64,000 bases of DNA from Rhizobiaceae bacterium (GTDB lineage Bacteria > Pseudomonadota > Alphaproteobacteria > Rhizobiales > Rhizobiaceae): the NCBI GenBank assembly GCA_025698895.1, contig JAILWO010000003.1, positions 620,001-684,000 of the forward strand. The letters run 5' to 3'. Below the pieces are notes generated by a model. It did no database searches. It saw nothing but the letters and a program-made list of their open reading frames with translations, and had not been told where the DNA came from. Shown here one piece after another: positions 9,493 through 18,769 of the stretch. The stretch's first letter is position 1. Each line of letters opens with the position of its first letter. The translations under genes and the position numbers were made by a program.

Positions 9493-10287
9493 TCATTCAC
9501 GCAGTCCGGCCACATCGGGCGTCTGCCAGGCGAGATGCTGGCCTCCGTCCAGCGCGATCATCTGGCCGGTGACCGAGCGCGCCTCCCATAGATAGCGAAT
9601 GGTCGCGCCGAATTCACCAAGCTCCGGACCGCGACCGAGGATCAGCCCGTCGACCTGTGCGGCGAAGTCGGCCTCGCTCTGCCTGCTGTTGGGCAGGGTG
9701 GGGCCGGGGCCGATCGCATTGACCCGGATGCGCGGCGCCAGCGCCTGCGCCATGGTGACGGTCGCGGCATGGAGCGCCGATTTGGACAGGCCGTAGGAGA
9801 AGAAGCCGGGGACCGGCTTGAGTACTCTCTGGTCGATCACATTGACCACGAGACCGTCGTGATCGCGGGGAAGGCGTGCCGCGAATTCCTGAACAATCAG
9901 GGCCGGCGCCTTTACATGTATGGCGAAATGACGGTCGAAAACCTCCGTGGAGAAGGTCCCGACCTCGTCGCGCTCGAAGACCGACGCGTTGTTGACGACA
10001 AGCTGCACCGGACGGTCGAGCGCGGTTCCGGCCTGTTTGATAAGGCCTCGGGCCTCCGTCTCACGCGACAGATCCGCCGGCACGACGACGGCGGTGCCAC
10101 CGCGCGCGACTATTTCAGCCGCGAGCGCCTCGGCTTCCGAAACCCCGGAATTGCAGTGGATCGCGACCGCGTGGCCGTTAGCTGCAAGGTCCTCGACGAT
10201 CGCCCGGCCGACGCGTCTAGCGCCCCCGGTGACGAGCGCGCCCGTCATCGACGGCTCAGCCGTCCCTGTTGTCCTTCGGTCCTTCAT
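9493..10287 (-). CDS. SDR oxidoreductase of the FolM/pteridine-reductase type
   Basis: A classical-length short-chain dehydrogenase. The cofactor motif TGGARRVG has the Arg-rich form typical of NADPH-dependent FolM and PTR1 proteins. The catalytic Tyr-Lys pair is YGLSK. The position usually held by Ser carries Asp (VNVIDQR), the replacement known in PTR1 and FolM, which reduce dihydropterins or dihydrofolate. The start was taken at MKDRRTTG (10287); another Met 13 residues later directly precedes the Rossmann fold. It lies four bases upstream of uvrC and near moa genes, so a pterin substrate fits, but that is inference. Confidence 0.85.
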   Translation of the reverse strand: MKDRRTTGTAEPSMTGALVTGGARRVGRAIVEDLAANGHAVAIHCNSGVSEAEALAAEIVARGGTAVVVPADLSRETEARGLIKQAGTALDRPVQLVVNNASVFERDEVGTFSTEVFDRHFAIHVKAPALIVQEFAARLPRDHDGLVVNVIDQRVLKPVPGFFSYGLSKSALHAATVTMAQALAPRIRVNAIGPGPTLPNSRQSEADFAAQVDGLILGRGPELGEFGATIRYLWEARSVTGQMIALDGGQHLAWQTPDVAGLRE

Positions 10288-10526
10288 CCGGACTGGATAC
10301 AGGATTCGGCGGTCCTTGGCACGACGGCTAAGGCAGCTGGTGTTGCATGAAGGCAACGCCTCCTTGCAGCCTCATTCGTGCCAGCGAATGACCGAAATTG
10401 AGGAACGAAGCCGCCGCAATCTGCAGTCAAATCTCCAGTCAGCAGTGTCCACATCCGAACTCCCACGGATAGGGCGCGGCGCGTAATGGCTGCAACGCAG
10501 TCGCCTAGGCTTAGGAGTCACGTACA

Positions 10527-11168
10527 ATGAAAGCCAGATTCACTCTCGCCATCCTCGGCGTCACGGCCCTGTCGGCCCCCGCATTCGCCGCCGACGCGGT
10601 CATGGAAGAGCCGCCGGCGCCCGCACCGGTCGTCCAGGATCTTCCGGGCGTTTCGCCGTGGGCCGGCGGATATGCCGGTGTGACCACCGGCTATGGCTGG
10701 GGCAACATCAACGCGCCCAGCGGCGATATCGAGGCCGATGGCATCGATGCCGGCGGCTTCGTCGGCTATCAGCAGCAGAACGGCCAGTTCGTCTACGGCG
10801 TGGAAGCCGATGCGAACTACAGCGACCGCAACGGCAACAACGCGACGACGCTCGGCCGCACCCGGCTCGAAGGCACGGTGCGCGCCCGCGCGGGCATCGC
10901 CGCCTCCGACAACGTGCTGGTCTACGGCACGGCCGGTGGCGCCGTCGGCAAGACGCGTATCGCGGACGCCGCCGGTGAAGATTCCCAGACCGCTCTGGGC
11001 TGGACCGCTGGCGCTGGCGTCGACGTGAAGGCGACCGAGCGCGTCTTCGTGCGCGGCGAGTACCGCTACACCGATTACGGGTCCGAGACCTTCGACACCG
11101 GCAGCGGCCCGCAGGAAGTGAGCAGCTCCAGCCACAAGGGTCTGGTCGGTCTCGGCGTCCGGTTCTGA
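10527..11168 (+). CDS. Outer membrane beta-barrel protein, Omp25/RopB family
   Basis: A 213-residue secreted protein with a signal peptide (MKARFTLAILGVTALSAPAFA, cleavage before AD), a short Pro-rich linker, and an eight-strand-type barrel of alternating aromatic and Gly-rich segments (WAGGYAGVTTGYGWG, GGFVGYQQQNGQFVYGVE). It ends in GVGVRF, with the terminal Phe recognised by the BAM assembly machine. These are marks of the Omp25/RopB porin-like family common in Hyphomicrobiales. TTAGGAG precedes the ATG. It is a single-gene unit with its own terminator. Confidence 0.92.
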   Translation: MKARFTLAILGVTALSAPAFAADAVMEEPPAPAPVVQDLPGVSPWAGGYAGVTTGYGWGNINAPSGDIEADGIDAGGFVGYQQQNGQFVYGVEADANYSDRNGNNATTLGRTRLEGTVRARAGIAASDNVLVYGTAGGAVGKTRIADAAGEDSQTALGWTAGAGVDVKATERVFVRGEYRYTDYGSETFDTGSGPQEVSSSSHKGLVGLGVRF

Positions 11169-11192
11169 GTCTAGACGCGGAGCGATCCGACA

Positions 11193-11220
11193 AAGGCCGG
11201 GCGGGCAACCGCCCGGCCTT
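11193..11220. terminator. Bidirectional hairpin terminator
   Basis: A perfect 12-bp stem (AAGGCCGGGCGG with CCGCCCGGCCTT) closes on a GCAA tetraloop between the convergent omp and GST genes. The AA/TT ends give weak A/T-rich flanks in both directions, so it can serve both genes. Confidence 0.75.
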
Positions 11221-11222
11221 CA

Positions 11223-11819
11223 TCATTTCGGAAGCTGCGAGACGAGTTCGGGAAACTTCTCGTCGAAGCGTCTGGCCCAGCGCACCAGCCGCGCGCGGCC
11301 CTTCTCCCACTCGCCGGGAAAGCGCAGCGCCAGATAGCCGAGCGCCGCGCGAATCGCGATCTGGCCCGCCGTTATTTTCTTTGGAAGCTTCGGCGGATTG
11401 GCGTTCAGCTCGTCGAGCGCGCGCGAGACCTTCGACCATTGGCGATCCAGCCAGGGCTGGTGGACCTTGTCCTGCGGGCGGAACCTGCGCTCATAGACAT
11501 GCGCCAGCAGACAATCGCAAAGGCCGTCGGCCAGAGCCTCCATCCGCTCCGCCTCCATCCGCTTTACCGGATTGCGCGGAAAGAGTGCGTTCCTGGTCTG
11601 GCGGTTCAGATATTGGGTGATCGCCGCAGAATCATAGACCGCCTCGCCGTCGTCGGTCAGCCATACCGGAATCTTTCCGAGCGGATTGGCGGCAATCAGG
11701 TCGGCCGGATCGACATTGGTGTCGGCCACGACCGCCTCGAATTCGATGCCGGCGTAAGTGGCCGCCATGCGCACCTTGGCGCTGTATGGCGAGGCTGACG
11801 AGTGAAACAGGCGTGGCAT
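11223..11819 (-). CDS. Glutathione S-transferase family protein
   Basis: A 198-residue GST-fold protein. The N-terminal thioredoxin-like domain starts PRLFHSSASPYSAKVRMAA, with NPLGKIPVWLTDDGEAVYDSAAITQYL giving the cis-Pro and the glutathione-contacting Asp-Ser. A helical C-terminal domain follows. The start at 11819 has an AGGAAGG ribosome binding site; upstream in-frame residues read into the RNase region. The family includes stress-linked YibF-like proteins, and the substrate is not predictable here. Confidence 0.88.
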   Translation of the reverse strand: MPRLFHSSASPYSAKVRMAATYAGIEFEAVVADTNVDPADLIAANPLGKIPVWLTDDGEAVYDSAAITQYLNRQTRNALFPRNPVKRMEAERMEALADGLCDCLLAHVYERRFRPQDKVHQPWLDRQWSKVSRALDELNANPPKLPKKITAGQIAIRAALGYLALRFPGEWEKGRARLVRWARRFDEKFPELVSQLPK

Positions 11820-11902
11820 GGCAATCCTTCCTGGCTGATCGGCGGCGAAAGCTAGACCGCCTCTGACGTCCCGGCAATCGGTTGAACCGGGATCGGCTTG
11901 AG

Positions 11903-12619
11903 TCAACGGGAAGCCGGCATCTGCGTCTCGTCGTGCCGGCATCCCCTCCGGTCGACCTCCGGGCAGGCGCGGAAGGTGAAATTCTTGGACATACAGATCC
12001 TGACCTCGCGAAGCAGTCCGCCGTCACAGGTCACCGCGATCGCATCGGCGCCGAGGCCCGGGTTTGCGTCTCTGAAGGCCTCCTCCACCGCATCGGGTTC
12101 GACCATCCGGCGCTGATCGATGCTGTCCAGTGCTGTGGGAATCTCAACGCGGCCGCGCGCGGCTCGGACACCGCGGAAATAGTCGCGCTGCGACAGGCCC
12201 GAGCAACTGCCATGCTTGCGCCATTGATGGCCGATCAGGCCTGCCGACGGCATGATGTCGAGCATCTCGCTGACCAGCCGATCCGGTACACGGTCCGGTT
12301 CGCGGCTGTCGCAGAACTCCGGCCAGCCCCTTTCGAATTGCGGCCAGAGCCCGTGGACGATGAAAGCGTGTTTCCCTGGAGATGCGCATTGCTGGCGGTT
12401 GGCATCGTCGCCCTTGGCTTCGCAGTAGGATGGCGACCAGGATAGCGACAGCACCCAGAAATCGAAGCCGTTGCCGGATGGTGGCGAGAGGGAACCGTTC
12501 GTGGCAACGCTGTCGGCGGCCGCGTCGGCCACCGCCTCGCCGTCACATCCGGCAAGTGCCGCCAGGCATGCGATCGCGGCGAAAATCCCTTTCAAGCTCA
12601 GCGCAGCACTCGGCACCAT
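11903..12619 (-). CDS. Ribonuclease T2 family lipoprotein
   Basis: An RNase T2 enzyme, which cleaves RNA through 2',3'-cyclic phosphates outside the cytoplasm. Both catalytic segments are present: CAS I FIVHGLWPQ and CAS II HQWRKHGSC. The N-terminus is hydrophobic and ends in LAALAGC, a lipobox, so the mature protein is probably membrane-anchored in the periplasm. Several paired cysteines fit the fold. The ATG at 12619 overlaps the upstream gene by 22 bases; a TTG at 12595 is an alternative start. The overlap and spacing make a two-gene unit with the secreted protein at 12598-13050. Confidence 0.88.
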   Translation of the reverse strand: MVPSAALSLKGIFAAIACLAALAGCDGEAVADAAADSVATNGSLSPPSGNGFDFWVLSLSWSPSYCEAKGDDANRQQCASPGKHAFIVHGLWPQFERGWPEFCDSREPDRVPDRLVSEMLDIMPSAGLIGHQWRKHGSCSGLSQRDYFRGVRAARGRVEIPTALDSIDQRRMVEPDAVEEAFRDANPGLGADAIAVTCDGGLLREVRICMSKNFTFRACPEVDRRGCRHDETQMPASR

Positions 12620-13050
12620 GGGCTGTTGTAGACATACCAGCGGTCGAAGCCGGCGACGCAGAACTCGACATTGTCGCCGATCGAGGCGAAGCCTTGGCCG
12701 CCTTCGACCAGGTACCAGACCTGGCGATTGTGGCCGTCCGACATCATCGCCGTCGCCTGGCAATAGGTGCGCTCGATGGGGCTGTCCTCGGCGAGCGGCT
12801 CGTAGCGGGTCAGCCGGATGTCGCGATAGTCGAGTATGTCAACCTGGGGCAGATTGGGCACGTGGGTGACCTGATGGCGGAAATTGCGCGTCACCCGGTT
12901 GAGAACGCCCGCTTCGGAACACAGGCCCGCGTCGACAACCGCGCCGCGATAAATCATGTCGGCCGCGTGCAGAGGAGCGGACATCGACAGGGACGCGGCC
13001 GCCAGGGCGGCTCCCGCGACAGCGGTCGTGAATCTGGATGCCAACGCCAT
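12598..13050 (-). CDS. Secreted conserved-type hypothetical protein upstream of RNase T2
   Basis: A 150-residue protein with a signal peptide (MALASRFTTAVAGAALAAAS... cleaved after HAA or nearby) and four cysteines in the mature part, enough for two disulfides. I do not recognise a domain. Its stop codon lies inside the RNase T2 reading frame, so the two are probably co-translated and both exported. A role as partner, chaperone or inhibitor of the RNase is possible but rests only on this linkage. Confidence 0.75.
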   Translation of the reverse strand: MALASRFTTAVAGAALAAASLSMSAPLHAADMIYRGAVVDAGLCSEAGVLNRVTRNFRHQVTHVPNLPQVDILDYRDIRLTRYEPLAEDSPIERTYCQATAMMSDGHNRQVWYLVEGGQGFASIGDNVEFCVAGFDRWYVYNSPWCRVLR

Positions 13051-13113
13051 CGCGTGTCTCTCCGTTTCGGGGATTTGGCCGCAATGTCTTTCAGTGGTCG
13101 CGCAGCGTCAAGG

Positions 13114-13968
13114 TCAAAGGCGTTGGGGCGCCAACCGCTCCACCGACCAGCCGCCGCCGTCCCCCTGTCTCAGTATCTCCGAAAGAGGTGGCAGGATCAC
13201 CCGCAGCTCGCTCTCGAGCGTGAACGGCGGGTTGACCACCACCATGCCGCAGCCGTCGAGACGGGGTTCGGGGGAGGGCGCGCGAATCGTCAGGCTTATA
13301 TCGATCATGTCCGGAATGCCCGCCTCTCCCAGCACACGCCGGAAGCGGGCAACGTCCTGACGGTGCTTGACGGGATACCACAGTGCGTAGATCCCGCCCG
13401 GCCAGCGCCGATGCGCCTTCGTCAGACCCTTGGTCAACCGGCCGAAATCGCCCGGCTCCTCGAAAGGCGGGTCGACCAGGACCAGGCCGCGCTTCTCCTT
13501 GGGAGGCAGATGGGCGCCCAGTGCCAGCCAGCCGTCCAGTTCGATGATGCGCGCCTGCCGGTCGCCGGCGAAACGCGCCTTGAGCGCGGTCGCGTCGGCC
13601 GGATGCAGTTCGATCGCCGTGAGCCTGTCGATCGGACGCAACAGGTGCCGCACCAGGACGGGCGAGCCCGGATAGGCCAGGAGGCCAGATTCAGAATTGA
13701 TGCTTCGCACCGCGTCCAGCCACGGCGCCACAAGTGCGGCGACCTCCGGCGCAAGCGGGGCCTTCAGAACCCGGCCGACCCCGTCGCGCCACTCGCCGGT
13801 GCGCTGCGCCTCGTCGGATGTCAGGTCGTAGAATCCCTTGCCGGCATGCGTGTCGATGACGCGGAACGGTTTGTCCTTGCGCTTCAGATATTCGACGATG
13901 CGGGCGAGGACGACATGCTTGACCACGTCGGCGAAATTGCCCGCATGATAGGCGTGGCGGTAATTCAT
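13114..13968 (-). CDS. rlmJ: 23S rRNA (adenine-2030-N6)-methyltransferase RlmJ
   Basis: A 284-residue methyltransferase matching RlmJ from end to end: NYRHAYHAGNFADVVKHVVL at the N-terminus, SAM-binding DTHAGKGFYDL, the DPPF catalytic motif (LVLVDPPFEEPGD), and the C-terminal GGIYALWYPVK and GMVVVNPPFTLE. It methylates A2030 of 23S rRNA. It is divergent from the molybdopterin oxidoreductase, with 65 bp between starts. Confidence 0.95.
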   Translation of the reverse strand: MNYRHAYHAGNFADVVKHVVLARIVEYLKRKDKPFRVIDTHAGKGFYDLTSDEAQRTGEWRDGVGRVLKAPLAPEVAALVAPWLDAVRSINSESGLLAYPGSPVLVRHLLRPIDRLTAIELHPADATALKARFAGDRQARIIELDGWLALGAHLPPKEKRGLVLVDPPFEEPGDFGRLTKGLTKAHRRWPGGIYALWYPVKHRQDVARFRRVLGEAGIPDMIDISLTIRAPSPEPRLDGCGMVVVNPPFTLESELRVILPPLSEILRQGDGGGWSVERLAPQRL

Positions 13969-14033
13969 CGTGGCGCAACATCTTTCATGGCCGCGCTCTA
14001 CAACGGCGGTCCGGGATGCGCTAGCGTGCGGCC

Positions 14034-16151
14034 ATGAACCAGCATGTCCCCATCCGCATCGGACATTCGGCCTGTCCGCATGATTGCCCCTCCACCTGCG
14101 CGCTCGATGTCGAGATCGTCGCGCCGAACCGTATCGGCCGCATCCACGGGGCGAAGGATAACAGCTACACCGCCGGCGTGATCTGCGCGAAGGTGGCGCG
14201 CTACGCGGAGCGGATCCATCATCCCGACCGGCTGCTGAGGCCGCTGGTGCGCGCGGGCGGCAAGGGCGAGGGGAACTGGAAGGAGGCCAGTTGGGAGGCC
14301 GCGCTGGACCGGATCGCCGAGGCCTTCCTGAAAGCTGAGGAGCGGCACGGATCGGAAGCGGTCTGGCCCTATTTCTATGCCGGCACGATGGGGCTGGTGC
14401 AGCGCGATTCGATCGAGCGGCTGCGCCATGCCAGGAAATATTCCGGCTTTTTTTCCTCGATCTGCACCAATCTCGCCTGGACCGGCTTCGTCATGGGCGC
14501 GGGCACGCTGCGCGGCCCTGATCCGCGCGAGATGGCCAAATCGGACTGTGTGGTGATCTGGGGCACTAACGCGGTGGCCACCCAGGTCAACGTCATGACG
14601 CATGCCGTGCGCGCCCGCAAGGAGCGCGGGGCGAAGATCGTCGTCATCGACGTCTACGACAATGCCACCATGAAACAGGCCGACATGGGGCTGATCCTCA
14701 AGCCGGGTACGGACGCCGCGCTTGCCTGCGCGGCCATGCACGTCGCGTTCCGCGACGGCTATGCCGACCGCGCCTATCTCGAGCGCTTCACCGACGATCC
14801 GGCGGGGCTGGAAGCGCATCTGAAGACGCGCACGCCCGAATGGGCCGCAGCCATCACCGGCCTTTCGGTCGAGGAGATCGAGGCCTTCGCGCGGCTCGTC
14901 GGCGGCACGAAGCGCAGCTTTCTCAGGCTCGGCTACGGTTTCTCGCGCCAGCGCAATGGCGCGGTCGCCATGCACGCCGCCCTGTCCCTGGCGGTCGTGC
15001 TGGGGTCCTTCCAGTACGAGGGCGGCGGCGCGTTCCATTCGAATTCCGACATATTCAAGCTCGACAAGACGCTGCTGGAAGGGCGCAAATACCTGGACCG
15101 GAAGGTCCGCCATCTCGACCAGTCGCGCATCGGCCGGGTGCTCACGGGCGAGGCCGAGGCCCTGTCGGGCGGCCCGCCGGTCACCGCCATGCTGGTGCAG
15201 AACACCAATCCGGCCAATGTCGCGCCCGAACAGCGGCTGGTGCGCCGGGGCCTGATGCGCGACGATCTCTTCGTCGCCGTCCATGAGCAGTTCATGACGG
15301 ACACTGCCATGCTCGCCGACGTGGTGCTGCCGGCGACGATGTTCCTGGAGCATGACGACATCTATCGCGGCGGCGGTCATCAGCACATCGTGCTCGGCCC
15401 GAAGCTGATCGATCCGCCGGAAGGTCCGCGCACAAACCTCTACGTCATCGAGGAACTGGCGAAGCGGCTCGGCGTCTCGCATCTGCCCGGATTCGGGATG
15501 AGCGAGCGCGAGCACATCGACGTGCTTCTGGGTCAGCGAGGGCTGGGCACGTTCGACACGTTCCGGCAACAACGCTGGGCCGACATGCAGCCGGATTTCG
15601 AGACGGCGCATTTTCTGCACGGCTTCGGCCACGCCGATGGCCGGTTCCGCTTTCGGCCGGACTGGACCGGCACGGCCGCTCCCAACAGGCCGCCTCGATC
15701 GCTCGGGCCGCAAGGCCCGGTCGACGGGCTGCCGGTGTTTCCCGATCATGTCGACCTGATCGAGGCGGCGGACGAGGAGCATCCATTCCGTCTTGCGACG
15801 TCGCCGTCTCGCTCCTTCCTGAACTCGACCTTTGCCGAGACCCCAGCTTCGCAGAAACGCGAGGGCCGGCCGGAGGTCATGATCCATCCCCTCGATGCCG
15901 CCGAACTCGGGGTCGACGACGGAGATCGTGTGGAAATCGGCAACCGGCGCGGCGAGGTGGTGCTCCACGCCAGGCTGTTCGACGGCGTGAAGCGCGGCGT
16001 CATCGTCGCCGAAGGGCTCTGGCCCAACGGCGTCCATGAGCGCGGCGAGGGCATCAACGTGTTGACCGGGTCTGACGCCGCCGCCCCGTATGGCGGAGCG
16101 GCGTTCCACGACAACCGCGTCTGGGCCCGGCCGGCGAGCAGGAGCCTCTAA
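14034..16151 (+). CDS. Molybdopterin oxidoreductase with N-terminal 4Fe-4S motif
   Basis: A 705-residue member of the DMSO-reductase/formate-dehydrogenase superfamily (COG0243). The N-terminus has SACPHDCPSTCALDVE and later GVICAK, the CxxxCxxxC...C ligands of a 4Fe-4S cluster, then molybdopterin-binding segments (CVVIWGTNAVATQ, VIDVYDNATMKQAD, QNTNPANVAPEQ) and a C-terminal molydopterin-dinucleotide-binding barrel (HPLDAAELGVDDGDRVEIGNRRG). There is no Tat signal, so it is probably cytoplasmic. No electron-transfer or membrane subunit genes are adjacent, which is unusual for a respiratory enzyme. The substrate cannot be told. Confidence 0.9.
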   Translation: MNQHVPIRIGHSACPHDCPSTCALDVEIVAPNRIGRIHGAKDNSYTAGVICAKVARYAERIHHPDRLLRPLVRAGGKGEGNWKEASWEAALDRIAEAFLKAEERHGSEAVWPYFYAGTMGLVQRDSIERLRHARKYSGFFSSICTNLAWTGFVMGAGTLRGPDPREMAKSDCVVIWGTNAVATQVNVMTHAVRARKERGAKIVVIDVYDNATMKQADMGLILKPGTDAALACAAMHVAFRDGYADRAYLERFTDDPAGLEAHLKTRTPEWAAAITGLSVEEIEAFARLVGGTKRSFLRLGYGFSRQRNGAVAMHAALSLAVVLGSFQYEGGGAFHSNSDIFKLDKTLLEGRKYLDRKVRHLDQSRIGRVLTGEAEALSGGPPVTAMLVQNTNPANVAPEQRLVRRGLMRDDLFVAVHEQFMTDTAMLADVVLPATMFLEHDDIYRGGGHQHIVLGPKLIDPPEGPRTNLYVIEELAKRLGVSHLPGFGMSEREHIDVLLGQRGLGTFDTFRQQRWADMQPDFETAHFLHGFGHADGRFRFRPDWTGTAAPNRPPRSLGPQGPVDGLPVFPDHVDLIEAADEEHPFRLATSPSRSFLNSTFAETPASQKREGRPEVMIHPLDAAELGVDDGDRVEIGNRRGEVVLHARLFDGVKRGVIVAEGLWPNGVHERGEGINVLTGSDAAAPYGGAAFHDNRVWARPASRSL

Positions 16152-16798
16152 TAGAGGTCCTTCGGACGCACGAAATCGGTCAGGCGCAACGAGCCGGGCG
16201 CCAGTTCGCTCCACTCGATCTCGACATTGAAGACGGCGAGCGCGCAGGTCGGGTATTTCTTGAGCATGGTCTCCATCGCCTGCTCGTCGGAACTGACCGA
16301 AGCGAGCAGCGCGGCGAGGTTCTCCATGGCCGGATTGTGGCCCACCACGACGAGGTCCACCACGCTCGTCGGCATGTCGCGCAACACCGACAGCAGCACG
16401 CCGCCGTCGCCTCTGTAGAGGGCGGGCATGTAGAAAGCCTGCGGAACATTGTCGGGCGGATGCCCGGGCGCCGTGGCCACGCCCGGCGCGGCGCCGGGGC
16501 CCGGCGGCAGGTTCGTCAGATAGGACTGGCCGAACGCGGCGCGCGAGCCGTCCGGGGGCGTCCGTTTGGGCAGTTCACGCGCCGCCAAACCCCAAGTCTG
16601 GCGCGTGCGCACCGCTGGGGACACGAGAGCTCGCCTGGGCCACCAGCCGCGGTCGGCCATCACCTGCCCGATGCGGGCCGCGTCATCCAGCCCGCGTTCG
16701 GTCAGGGGCCGGTCGAAATCGTCGAGGCCCGGTTCGTCGCGGCTGGCCTTGGCATGCCGCAACAGGAAAAGTCTTCTGGGGATCGGCTCGTTCATCAA
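16148..16798 (-). CDS. SixA-like histidine phosphatase family protein
   Basis: A 216-residue histidine-phosphatase (phosphoglycerate-mutase-like) protein. The catalytic LFLLRHAKAS carries the nucleophilic His, SPAVRTRQTW the second Arg, and VVVGHNPAMENL the second His. The KAS form of the RHG motif is typical of SixA proteins, which act on phosphohistidine or small phosphate esters. A Pro/Gly-rich insertion (NLPPGPGAAPG...) sits mid-protein. Its stop overlaps the convergent oxidoreductase by four bases. Confidence 0.87.
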   Translation of the reverse strand: MMNEPIPRRLFLLRHAKASRDEPGLDDFDRPLTERGLDDAARIGQVMADRGWWPRRALVSPAVRTRQTWGLAARELPKRTPPDGSRAAFGQSYLTNLPPGPGAAPGVATAPGHPPDNVPQAFYMPALYRGDGGVLLSVLRDMPTSVVDLVVVGHNPAMENLAALLASVSSDEQAMETMLKKYPTCALAVFNVEIEWSELAPGSLRLTDFVRPKDLY

Positions 16799-16802
16799 AC
16801 CC

Positions 16803-17504
16803 TCACGGGGTCATTCGTGCCAGGCTTTCTATATCCACCACCCCTTCGCTGGGCGACGGCGAAATCAGTGCGCCGGACGAGGGGGCCACGCCGGAATAGA
16901 CGGTTCTGGCGCCGTCCATCCGTGCCCGTCCCTCGGCCACGAGGCGAAGCGCATATGGGTAGAGCAGATGCTCGGTTGACAGGACGCGGGCCGTCAGCGA
17001 GGCCTCGTCGTCCTCGGCGTGCACCGGCACGGCGGCCTGAGTGATGATCGGCCCCTCGTCCATACCCGCCGTCACGAAATGCACGGTGCAGCCATGAACC
17101 CTCATTCCGGCCTCCAGAGCCCGACGGTGCGTATTCAGTCCGCGAAAGAGCGGCAGCAGCGAGGGGTGGATGTTGATCATCCGCCCTTCCCATAATGCCA
17201 CAAAACCGGCTGTGAATATCCTCATATAGCCGGCCAGGCAGACAATTTCGGCCTGCATGTCGACAAGCGCGTCGTGAATGGCGGCATCATGCGCCTCGCC
17301 GCCCGCGAAATCATCCTGCGCGATGACGCGGTTGTCGATTCCGGCGCGACGGGCGACCTCCAGTCCCGGCGCGCCCGACCTGTTGGAGATCACGCCCACG
17401 ATTTCGGCTGGATACTGGTCTTCGCGCGTCGCCTCCAGCAGCGAAGCCATGTTGGAGCCTCGGCCCGATATCATGACGACGGTGCGTTTCTTGCGGGCGC
17501 TCAT
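16803..17504 (-). CDS. purN: Phosphoribosylglycinamide formyltransferase
   Basis: PurN transfers formyl from 10-formyl-THF to GAR in purine synthesis. The 233-residue protein has [27 protein letters not shown], the active-site [18 protein letters not shown] and the [16 protein letters not shown] loop with the catalytic Asp. It starts at 17504, overlapping the purM stop by four bases (ATGA), so the two are translationally coupled. An acidic/Pro-Ser tail of about 25 residues extends past the core. Confidence 0.96.
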   Translation of the reverse strand: MSARKKRTVVMISGRGSNMASLLEATREDQYPAEIVGVISNRSGAPGLEVARRAGIDNRVIAQDDFAGGEAHDAAIHDALVDMQAEIVCLAGYMRIFTAGFVALWEGRMINIHPSLLPLFRGLNTHRRALEAGMRVHGCTVHFVTAGMDEGPIITQAAVPVHAEDDEASLTARVLSTEHLLYPYALRLVAEGRARMDGARTVYSGVAPSSGALISPSPSEGVVDIESLARMTP

Positions 17505-18565
17505 AGTTCCAGGCTGCCTCTGTAGATCACCCCGCCGTCCTCGCGTGGTATGATACGCCCGATCGGCACGACCGTCTCGCCTTCTTCCTGCAGGATGGCG
17601 GCTACGAGGGCCGCCTCGGCCGCGGGCACCACCGCCACCATACCGACGCCGCAATTGAAGGTGCGCAGCATCTCGCGCTCGGCGACACCGCCTTCGCCGG
17701 CCAGCCAGCCGAACACGGGCGGCGGCTGGATCGCGTCGAGATCGATCTGCGCGGAGCGGTCGGCGGGCAGGACGCGAGGGATGTTTTCGGGAAATCCGCC
17801 GCCTGTGATATGCGCCAGAGCCTTGATCGCGCCTGTTTCGCGAATAGCCCTCAGCAGCGGCCTCACATAGATGCGCGTCGGCGTCAGAAGGGCTTCGGCC
17901 AGAGTCGTCTCCTCCGCGAAGGGCGCGGGGTCGGACCAGGCCGCGCCCGACCGCCCGACGATGTGACGCACGAGCGAGAAGCCGTTGGAGTGAAGCCCGG
18001 AGGAGCTGAGCCCGAGGATGACATCGCCGTCGTCCAGGCCGCCCGCCGGCAGGAGGTTTCCGCGCTCGGCGGCGCCGACCGCGAACCCCGCCAGGTCGTA
18101 GTCGCCGGCGGCGTAAAGGCCCGGCATTTCGGCCGTCTCCCCGCCGATCAGGGCGCAGCCAGCCTGCCGGCAGCCTTCGGCTATGCCTGACACGATCGCC
18201 GCGCCCTGGTCGGGATCGAGCTTGCCGGTGGCGAAATAGTCGAGGAAGAAGAGCGGCTCGGCGCCCTGCACCACGAGGTCGTTGACGCACATGGCCACCA
18301 GATCGATTCCCACCGTGGCGTGAATCCCGGCCTCGATGGCGACCTTGAGCTTGGTGCCGACGCCGTCGTTGGCGGCCACCAGCACAGGGTCGGAGAAGCC
18401 GGCCGCCTTGAGGTCGAACAGGCCGCCGAACCCGCCGATCTCGCCATCGGCGCCCGGGCGCCGGGTCGATCTGACCAGGGGCTTGATCTTCTCGACCAGC
18501 GCATTGCCCGCGTCGATGTCGACGCCCGCATCCGCGTATGTAAGACCGTTCTTGCGCTCGCTCAT
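17501..18565 (-). CDS. purM: Phosphoribosylformylglycinamidine cyclo-ligase
   Basis: PurM closes the imidazole ring to give AIR, using ATP. The 354-residue protein starts [18 protein letters not shown] and shows [42 protein letters not shown] and [12 protein letters not shown], all family signatures. It is the first gene of purM-purN and is divergent from the phosphatidyltransferase at 18770, across a 204-bp region holding both promoters. Confidence 0.98.
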   Translation of the reverse strand: MSERKNGLTYADAGVDIDAGNALVEKIKPLVRSTRRPGADGEIGGFGGLFDLKAAGFSDPVLVAANDGVGTKLKVAIEAGIHATVGIDLVAMCVNDLVVQGAEPLFFLDYFATGKLDPDQGAAIVSGIAEGCRQAGCALIGGETAEMPGLYAAGDYDLAGFAVGAAERGNLLPAGGLDDGDVILGLSSSGLHSNGFSLVRHIVGRSGAAWSDPAPFAEETTLAEALLTPTRIYVRPLLRAIRETGAIKALAHITGGGFPENIPRVLPADRSAQIDLDAIQPPPVFGWLAGEGGVAEREMLRTFNCGVGMVAVVPAAEAALVAAILQEEGETVVPIGRIIPREDGGVIYRGSLEL

Positions 18566-18769
18566 TGTGGTCCGGATGGCGAATTCAACGAGCGCTCATT
18601 GCATGGAACATGCAAGGCAGGCAACCGCCCGAACGGCACGCCCCGGTTGGCTGACATGCCCGGCGGCCTCGGCTGGCCCCTTGCGGGAAGGCGGCTGTGT
18701 GGCCAACTATCGGCAAAAACACGGTTCCGGGGAAACGCACAGCTTGCTGGAGAGGGACGGCGTTCGCGC

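Noticed and set aside
13998-16214. A 738-residue minus-strand frame opposite the molybdoenzyme
   Set aside because: It mirrors the real gene codon by codon and shows no domain or motif.
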